Shown: piece after piece, positions 50,600-55,389 of the stretch
Layout of the letters: each line of letters opens with the position of its first letter
Position numbering within the stretch: the stretch's first letter is position 1
NCBI GenBank assembly: GCA_015063905.1
Contig: SVTF01000013.1
Location: 1 to 55,389 of the forward strand
Source of the DNA: Oscillospiraceae bacterium
GTDB taxonomy: Bacteria; Bacillota; Clostridia; Oscillospirales; CAG-272
Length of the DNA stretch: 55,389 nucleotides
Reading direction: 5' to 3'
Made by a program: the position numbers and the translations under genes
The notes under the pieces: generated by a model
What the model saw: only the letters and a program-made list of their open reading frames with translations
Database searches by the model: none
What the model was told of the DNA's origin: nothing

Positions 50600-52903
50600 G
50601 GTTTTAATCTCCTTTGAAGTTGTATTTATTTTCACTCTATGCGCTTTGCGGCGCGAGGTCCTATCCAGATTGATAAGATTGAGGCGAAGCGCGTTCATTA
50701 CGACGCAAAAACTGGAAAGCGACATTGCGAGCGCGCCGAACATGGGATCAAGCTCCCATGAGAACAGAGGGATCCAAACTCCTGCCGCAAGAGGAATTCC
50801 AATGATGTTATATAGAAACGCCCAGAAAAGATTCTCGTGAATATTTGTCAGCACTTCGCGAGAAAGCTTTATGGCACGAGGGAGATCGGAAAGGCGGTTG
50901 CTTGTAAGCACGACGTCCGCCGCCTCGATGGCAACGTCCCGTCCCGCGCCTACCGCCATGCCTATATCCGCGCAGGCAAGCGCGGGAGCGTCATTGATGC
51001 CGTCTCCAACCATAATGACTCTGCCTTCTTTTTGCAGTTGCGAGATCTGTGCCGCCTTGCCGTCGGGCAGAACGTCGGATATGACCTCGTCAATGCCCGC
51101 GGCAGATGCTATCGCGCGAGCCGTGCGGGCATTATCCCCCGTTAGCATCACAACGCGCAAGCCCATATCTTTAAGTCTTTTTATCGCGTCCGCGCTATCC
51201 TCTTTTATTACGTCTGCAACTGCGATTATACCAATAAGCTCGCCGTCAAGCGCAAAAAGCATGGGTGTTTTGCCCTCTTGGGACAGCCTTTGGACCTCGG
51301 ATCTCGCTAGGTCCGATAGCTTTGCTTCTTCTCCAATAAATTTCAGATTGCCGCCAATCAGTCTTTTTCCGTCAAGCTCGGCTTTGACGCCCTTGCCCGA
51401 TATAGCCTCAAACGATGTCAGAAGAGCCTCGGCAACGTTGTCCTCCGTGCCCTTTTCCACAATGGCGCGAGCCAATGGGTGCTCACTCATTTTTTCGATA
51501 GAGCAAGCGAGGGACAGCAATCTTTGTCGGTCAACGGAAAAAGGTATAATGTCGGTTACGTGCATCTCGCCCTTGGTGACCGTTCCGGTTTTGTCCAGCA
51601 CGACAACGTCGCATCGACCCGCAAGCTCAAGCGCCTTTGCGCTTTTATACAGTATGCCGCGCCGCGCGCCCACTCCGCTTCCAACCATTATGGCTACGGG
51701 TGTTGCAAGACCTAAAGCACACGGACAGCTTATGACAAGCACCGATACCGCGCGCGCAAGCCAAAAACCGACGTCGCGCCCCGCTATAGCCCATACAAGC
51801 CCCGTGATCGCGGCGATTATCAGCACCGCGGGAACAAATATTCCCGAAACCTTGTCTGCCGCCTTGGCTATGGGTGCTTTGGATGCGGTGGCGTCGCTTA
51901 CTATCTTTATTATTCGCGCCAAGGCCGTATCCTCGCCAACACCTGTTGCGCGGAACACCAGATAGCCGGATTTGTTTATCGTTCCTGCCGAAACGGTGTC
52001 GCCCGGCGCTTTATCAACGGGCAAGCTCTCTCCGGTGAGAGCCGATTCATCCACCGAGGACTCGCCCTGTGCTATTATTCCGTCAACCGCAAAACTCTCG
52101 CCGGGGCGCACGGCTACAAGATCGCCAAGCCGCACCTGCTCGGCGGATATGGTTTTTTCCTTGCCTTCCACTATTACCGTTGCCGTTTTGGGCGACAGAT
52201 CCATCAGCGCGCGCAAGGATTTGGTTGTCTTGCCCTTGGAGTACGCCTCCAGCGTTTTGCCCACGGTTATTAGCGCTAATATCATCGCCGCCGACTCAAA
52301 ATAAAGCTCGTGCAGATAGTGGGCGGCGTGTGCCGCGTTTCCTTTCGCCGTGTTAATCACCATAAGCACCAATATCACCGTGCTATATATAAATGAAGCA
52401 AACGAGCCCAGAGCCACCAGCGTGTCCATATTGGGCGCGCGGTGAATAAGCCCGCGTGTTCCGCTGATAAAAAACTTTCGGTTGATTATCATGACGGTAA
52501 GCGCAAGCGCCATTTGCAAAACGCCGATGACAACGGGGTTTTGCGTCAAAATTGCGGGAAGCGGAAATCCCCACATGACGTAACCCATGGAAAGATACAT
52601 CAATGCTATCAGAAATCCAACCGATAAGATAAGTCTTTTTATCAGGCGGGGCGTTTCTGCGTCATTTAGGTTGTCATTGTTTCCTTGTCGTGCCTTATAT
52701 CCGTCCGCGCTCGCTCCGTATCCCGCCGCCTCGACTGCGGCGATTATTTTTTCATCCGTCGCCGTGCCCTCGACGGTCATGGAGTTTGTCAAAAGGTTGA
52801 CCGAGCATTCCTTGACGCCGTCTACTGACGATACCGCTTTTTCAACTCTTGCCGAGCAAGCGGCGCAGCTCATACCGGTGACGTTAAATTTTCTTTTATC
52901 CAT
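50390..52903 (-). CDS. copA: Copper-exporting P1B-type ATPase fused to a CopZ-like domain
   Basis: Cu(I) efflux pump of the cytoplasmic membrane, 837 residues. N-terminal metal-binding domain with MSCAAC (Cys13, Cys16). P-type ATPase motifs: TGES, the metal-channel CPC in VISCPCALGLATP, DKTGT with the phosphorylated Asp, SEHPLA, and MVGDGINDAPA. At the C-terminus, a second heavy-metal-binding domain (769-837) has GMMCPHCSGRV (Cys780, Cys783). CopA enzymes normally end after the last helices; a C-terminal CopZ-like domain is unusual. That domain also has its own in-frame ATG and ribosome site. It lies 15 nt after csoR and is probably repressed by it. Confidence 0.93.
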   Translation of the reverse strand: MDKRKFNVTGMSCAACSARVEKAVSSVDGVKECSVNLLTNSMTVEGTATDEKIIAAVEAAGYGASADGYKARQGNNDNLNDAETPRLIKRLILSVGFLIALMYLSMGYVMWGFPLPAILTQNPVVIGVLQMALALTVMIINRKFFISGTRGLIHRAPNMDTLVALGSFASFIYSTVILVLMVINTAKGNAAHAAHYLHELYFESAAMILALITVGKTLEAYSKGKTTKSLRALMDLSPKTATVIVEGKEKTISAEQVRLGDLVAVRPGESFAVDGIIAQGESSVDESALTGESLPVDKAPGDTVSAGTINKSGYLVFRATGVGEDTALARIIKIVSDATASKAPIAKAADKVSGIFVPAVLIIAAITGLVWAIAGRDVGFWLARAVSVLVISCPCALGLATPVAIMVGSGVGARRGILYKSAKALELAGRCDVVVLDKTGTVTKGEMHVTDIIPFSVDRQRLLSLACSIEKMSEHPLARAIVEKGTEDNVAEALLTSFEAISGKGVKAELDGKRLIGGNLKFIGEEAKLSDLARSEVQRLSQEGKTPMLFALDGELIGIIAVADVIKEDSADAIKRLKDMGLRVVMLTGDNARTARAIASAAGIDEVISDVLPDGKAAQISQLQKEGRVIMVGDGINDAPALACADIGMAVGAGRDVAIEAADVVLTSNRLSDLPRAIKLSREVLTNIHENLFWAFLYNIIGIPLAAGVWIPLFSWELDPMFGALAMSLSSFCVVMNALRLNLINLDRTSRRKAHRVKINTTSKEIKTMKKTMKIEGMMCPHCSGRVKRVLEALGAVDVAEVSHEAGTAIVTLNAPIADDLLKKTVEDQGYTVLGID

Positions 52904-52918
52904 AAAAATAATGCCTCT

Positions 52919-53212
52919 TTATTTCATAAGCTTGCCGAGGAGCAAAATAAGCTCGTCAGTCTTTTCTGTGTTTCCTTCTTTTATGTCGTTTGTTACACAT
53001 GTGTTGATGTGGGCAGCAAGAAGCTCTCGATTGAAGCTTGCAAGCGCGGCATTTACTGCGGCAACCTGCGTTATTATGTCCGCGCAATAAGCATCGCGCT
53101 CGACCATACCCTTGATGCCGCGTATCTGCCCCTCGATCCTGCTGAGCCTGTTGAGCAATAGCTTTTTCTCGCCCTCATCTCTTATCTTTGTTTTTTCACA
53201 ACAACATTCCAT
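52919..53212 (-). CDS. csoR: CsoR copper-sensing repressor
   Basis: 97-residue all-helical repressor of the CsoR/RcnR family. The Cu(I)-binding set is complete and correctly spaced: Cys43, His68 and Cys72 (CADIITQ...AAHINTC), which matches CsoR rather than RcnR or FrmR. The N-terminal MECCCEKTK adds three extra cysteines. On binding Cu(I) it should leave DNA and allow copA expression. The ATG start is chosen; a TTG one codon earlier is possible. The operator lies in its own promoter at 53267-53295. Confidence 0.93.
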   Translation of the reverse strand: MECCCEKTKIRDEGEKKLLLNRLSRIEGQIRGIKGMVERDAYCADIITQVAAVNAALASFNRELLAAHINTCVTNDIKEGNTEKTDELILLLGKLMK

Positions 53213-53266
53213 CAATACTGTACCCCTTAATATACTTTTTCACTTTTCACTCTAACCTTTAACTTA

Positions 53267-53295
53267 ATTATATACCCCCTAGGGGTATTTGTCAA
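53267..53295 (-). promoter_or_regulatory. csoR-copA promoter with embedded CsoR operator
   Basis: Minus-strand TTGACA (53295-53290), 17-nt spacer, TATAAT (53272-53267). The spacer is largely the palindrome ATACCCC-TAG-GGGGTAT (53272-53288), the GC-tract type recognised by CsoR. Binding would block the promoter directly. Confidence 0.88.
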
Positions 53296-53322
53296 GAGAA
53301 ATAGGTTTTTTTAATTGTTTTC

Positions 53323-53351
53323 TTGACAAATGGAAAAAATAATGATAGAAT
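53323..53351 (+). promoter_or_regulatory. Promoter of the structured leader RNA
   Basis: TTGACA (53323-53328), 17-nt spacer, TAGAAT (53346-53351) preceded by TGA. The predicted start, near 53358, is exactly the first base of the long hairpin. It is divergent from the csoR promoter. Confidence 0.78.
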
Positions 53352-53357
53352 TAGAAT

Positions 53358-53508
53358 GCCAAACAAACTTAATAAGAAAAAACAAGTATTTTTACCCCAA
53401 GGGATAACTATACCTTTTTTAGTCTCGTTTTTTTAAATCGGCAAAAATGCAGATTCCATAAGGCGAGACGAAAAGGGGTATCCTTGTCTTTTCTTAAGTT
53501 TGTTTGGC
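53358..53508 (+). ncRNA. Highly structured leader RNA or small RNA, unknown class
   Basis: A 151-nt element closed by a perfect 15-bp stem, GCCAAACAAACTTAA (53358-53372) with its complement at 53494-53508. Further nested pairings are GAAAA/TTTTC (53376-53380 with 53489-53493), ACAAG/CTTGT (53382-53386 with 53483-53487), TACCCC/GGGGTA (53393-53398 with 53475-53480) and GTCTCG/CGAGAC (53422-53427 with 53464-53469). The result is a rod with a large asymmetric internal loop. I see no motif of a known riboswitch. 6S RNA is an alternative because of the rod and bubble, but it is short for that. Confidence 0.6.
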
Positions 53509-53510
53509 GA

Positions 53511-53566
53511 CAATCGAAGTCTGCGTTTTTCGGTGCGTTAACTTCGGTTGGCGCACTTTTTATTTT
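53511..53566 (+). promoter_or_regulatory. Antiterminator/terminator switch before the zinc-ribbon gene
   Basis: The terminator is a 10-bp stem, GTGCGTTAAC with GTTGGCGCAC (53533-53556), capped by a UUCG tetraloop and followed by TTTTTATTTT. A competing 10-bp stem pairs CAATCGAAGT (53511-53520) with ACTTCGGTTG (53541-53550) and would destroy the terminator. The ribosome site of the downstream gene begins 8 nt after the T tract. No other promoter lies between, so the gene depends on read-through. Confidence 0.65.
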
Positions 53567-53583
53567 GGGAAAGGAGGATAATT

Positions 53584-54006
53584 ATGGCTTTAATTAAATG
53601 TCCCGATTGTGGGAAAGAAGTCTCTGACAGAACTAAAACATGTATTCACTGTGGTTGCCCAATAGCATCAGATGAAGATAATGTTGGAAAAGTAATAATT
53701 AAAGAACAAAACAATCCATGTGATTATACCAGAAAACAGTTAACATTTGATATTTGTTCGACCGATGGAAAAAAACTTTGCACAATTGAGCCTGGTACGG
53801 TTAAACGCATTGAGATACATAGGGATATGGAAATTTTGGCAATCCCTACATATGGAGTCAAATCTGCAAAGCAAAAGCGAAAAACTAATTCAATCAAAAT
53901 TTCCTCAAACAAAGAAACTCGTGTTCACCTGGCATTTGTTCGAGTCGCTTGGGGTTTGGACATAAAGGCAGTGTTAAACGAAGTTGATGTTATTGATTCT
54001 GATTGA
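53584..54006 (+). CDS. Zinc-ribbon protein controlled by the leader RNA
   Basis: 140-residue soluble protein. The first 25 residues form a zinc ribbon with Cys6, Cys9, Cys20 and Cys23 (MALIKCPDCGKEV...CIHCGCP). The remaining ~100 residues are beta-rich and basic, and I do not recognise them (CTIEPGTVKRIEIHRDMEIL, AKQKRKTNSIKISSN). Perfect ribosome site AAGGAGGA 6 nt upstream; the longer open frame begins inside the terminator hairpin. Coding sequence is AT-richer than most of the window, which may indicate recent acquisition. It may sense metal or redox state, but no function is assigned. Confidence 0.82.
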   Translation: MALIKCPDCGKEVSDRTKTCIHCGCPIASDEDNVGKVIIKEQNNPCDYTRKQLTFDICSTDGKKLCTIEPGTVKRIEIHRDMEILAIPTYGVKSAKQKRKTNSIKISSNKETRVHLAFVRVAWGLDIKAVLNEVDVIDSD

Positions 54007-54132
54007 TTGGAATCATTTTGTTCATTATCTAAATTTGAACATACAATATACACCGAAAACAAATATTGTTGTGCCTCGTGTAAGTCTAAAGCCTGTATTC
54101 GTTTAGACGATGCGCAATGTCAATTAAATTTA

Positions 54133-54174
54133 TTGCAAAAAGCAGCAAGATTAATCTTGCTGCTTTTTGCAATA
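54133..54174. terminator. Perfect 42-nt palindromic terminator
   Basis: Fully symmetrical inverted repeat, arm ATTGCAAAAAGCAGCAAGAT, between the zinc-ribbon gene and convergent greA. Works in both directions. The 54007-54132 segment before it holds no supported gene. Confidence 0.88.
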
Positions 54175-54184
54175 ATCGTAGCTA

Positions 54185-54688
54185 TCAATAACTACTTATC
54201 GGAATATTCTCGTCGTCGTGGCCTTTTTTGATGCCGCGGACAACTACGTAATATCCGTAATTATCATTGACCTTAACGTATACTCGGTCACCAATCTTTT
54301 TGCCGAGGAGTGCTTTTCCTAAGGGCGATTCTTTGGAAAGATAACCCTTGAGAACGTCCTGACGGAGCGTTGTAACGATCTGTCTTTCTTCCTCTTCCTC
54401 GTCCTCCTCGACGTAGTATGTCACCGTGTCGAAAAGACAAACAGCGTCGTCCTTTTTTTCAACCTTTATGACCTTTGCGGTTTCTATCATTTTTTTGAGA
54501 TAGCGGATTCGGCTCTCGTTTGCATTCTTTTCGCGCTTTGCCTCTTTATATTCGGCATTTTCGCTGAGGTCGCCGTATTCGCGCGTTCTCTGCACCTCGG
54601 CGAGCAGCTGAGGACGAAGCACGCACATGCGGTAATCGACCTCCTCCTGCATCTTTTTAATATCGACCTTTGTTAATTCGTCATGCAT
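54185..54688 (-). CDS. greA: Transcription elongation factor GreA
   Basis: Rescues backtracked RNA polymerase by stimulating transcript cleavage. 167 residues. The N-terminal coiled coil carries the catalytic tip REYGDLSENAEYKEAKREKN, with the conserved Asp and Glu that coordinate magnesium. The C-terminal FKBP-like domain contains SKESPLGKALLGKKIGDRV. It has an acidic insert (VEEDEEEEERQ) and a slightly longer tail than E. coli GreA (158). It lies 42 nt downstream of rluD and is probably cotranscribed. Confidence 0.93.
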   Translation of the reverse strand: MHDELTKVDIKKMQEEVDYRMCVLRPQLLAEVQRTREYGDLSENAEYKEAKREKNANESRIRYLKKMIETAKVIKVEKKDDAVCLFDTVTYYVEEDEEEEERQIVTTLRQDVLKGYLSKESPLGKALLGKKIGDRVYVKVNDNYGYYVVVRGIKKGHDDENIPISSY

Positions 54689-54730
54689 TGCAATATACCT
54701 TCACCTAATAAATTATTGAACAACTTTCGA

Positions 54731-55389
54731 TTAAGTAACATTTTGCGCGCGCAACTTTTGGAGCAATTCTTCAAAATTCTGCGGCAGAGGCGCTGAAAAC
54801 GTCATTTTTTGGAGCGTTTTCGGGTGTGTCAGCTCCAGCTGTGCCGCGTGCAAACACTGACCGTGAATCAACGCTTTGTTGCACGCCTCGAATTTAGTCT
54901 TTCCGCCGCCGTAGACCTCGTCACCCACGAGCGCGTGACCGATGGATGCCATATGCACCCTTATCTGATGAGTTCTGCCCGTTTCAAGCTTACATTTTAT
55001 ATATGTGAAGCGACCCGTTGGCAGAGTAAATCTCTCCAGCACCTCATAATGCGTTATGGCTTGGCGCGCGTGTGCTGTGGGATCGAGCAAGACTGCCATT
55101 TTTTTGCGATCCGTCATGTGACGCCCGATGGGACGGTCTACCGTTCCCTTGTCGTCCTTTACGTTGCCCGCCACGATAGCGTGATATACGCGACTGACGT
55201 CATGCGTTTTCAGTTGGTCGGACAGGCGCGCGTGCGCCTCGTCGTTCTTGGCGACCACCAAAAGCCCCGAGGTGTCCTTGTCTATTCTATGCACGATACC
55301 CGGTCTTATTACACCGCCGATGCCCGAAAGCGAATTGCCGCAATGATAAAGCAGAGCGTATACAAGCGTTCCCGTATATATTCCCGTTG
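54731..55389 (-). CDS. rluD: RluD-family rRNA pseudouridine synthase, 5' end beyond window
   Basis: Converts uridines in 23S rRNA to pseudouridine. About 219 C-terminal residues are visible; the N-terminus (probably an S4 domain) lies beyond base 55389. The frame enters at NGNIYTGTLVYALLYHCGNS and continues through LSGIGGVIRPGIVHRIDKDT, with the catalytic Asp in HRIDKDTSGL. Further motifs are TGRTHQIRVHMASIGHALVG and DEVYGGG. Specific target uridines (1911/1915/1917 in E. coli) are assumed from family membership. greA follows. Confidence 0.93.
   Translation of the reverse strand, partial: TGIYTGTLVYALLYHCGNSLSGIGGVIRPGIVHRIDKDTSGLLVVAKNDEAHARLSDQLKTHDVSRVYHAIVAGNVKDDKGTVDRPIGRHMTDRKKMAVLLDPTAHARQAITHYEVLERFTLPTGRFTYIKCKLETGRTHQIRVHMASIGHALVGDEVYGGGKTKFEACNKALIHGQCLHAAQLELTHPKTLQKMTFSAPLPQNFEELLQKLRAQNVT

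Noticed and set aside
53358-53508. Leader hairpin as a MITE or small transposable element
   Set aside because: The 15-bp inverted repeats look like terminal repeats, but no target-site duplication flanks them, and a promoter and a terminator bracket the element precisely.
54007-54231. 74-codon Cys-rich frame after the zinc-ribbon gene
   Set aside because: It begins with TTG without a ribosome site and runs through the perfect palindromic terminator, so it is unlikely to be translated.

Overview
The window looks like a chromosomal segment of an anaerobic, Gram-positive Clostridia-type bacterium, probably gut-associated. The signs are spoVT, an NfnAB-type ferredoxin:NADP oxidoreductase, a hexuronate catabolic operon, Firmicutes-type RpoB and RpoC, strong AGGAGG-like ribosome sites, and sigma-A promoters very close to TTGACA-17-TATAAT. 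Genus cannot be settled from sequence alone. About 50 genes, one intact tRNA and several structured non-coding elements can be supported.

Layout. 1-10600 (minus strand): the str operon (rpsL-rpsG-fusA, fusA cut by the window edge) with its own promoter, preceded by rpoB-rpoC ending in a terminator. 10600-15400 (minus): a membrane UDP-sugar dehydratase, a small SHOCT-like protein, and nfnA-nfnB. 15500-19400 (plus): a five-gene cluster built around an SPFH-SHOCT protein, with a zinc-ribbon/TPR protein, an unknown protein, a YidD-like protein and a four-helix membrane protein. 19500-24700: spoVT, then convergent trkA-trkH-tmk-yitT. 24700-31300 (minus): a LacI-controlled hexuronate operon (lacI, eda-VOC fusion, SDR, kdgK, SMP-30 lactonase, uxuA, rraA-like). 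Mannonate would be dehydrated to KDG, phosphorylated, then cleaved to pyruvate and glyceraldehyde-3-phosphate. 31400-37600: an XRE regulator with a long leader, a secreted CHAP protein, a lipase, a GpsA-like dehydrogenase and an ABC-F ATPase. 37700-41200 (minus): a nucleotide salvage operon (exported 5'-nucleotidase lipoprotein, PgeF, nucleoside hydrolase). 41200-45400: a remodelled region with a transporter remnant, an XRE/DUF6514-like divergent pair, an ECF sigma/anti-sigma pair, a frameshifted gene, a tRNA 3'-half fossil and tRNA-Ser(GGA). 45400-50400: mscL, an amino-acid ABC importer with ArgR-like boxes, and an aldo/keto reductase. 50400-55389: csoR-copA copper efflux, a structured leader RNA with a terminator/antiterminator before a zinc-ribbon gene, greA, and rluD cut by the window edge.

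The strongest candidates for something undescribed are: (1) the roughly 210-nt leader RNA at 53358-53566; (2) the SPFH/YidD/zinc-ribbon membrane cluster at 15542-19300; (3) a copA reading frame fused to a CopZ-like domain that has its own in-frame ribosome site and start; (4) two micro-ORFs in the leader of an XRE gene; and (5) natural substitutions in S12 (the K88R streptomycin-resistance position) and in the RpoC bridge-helix hinge.
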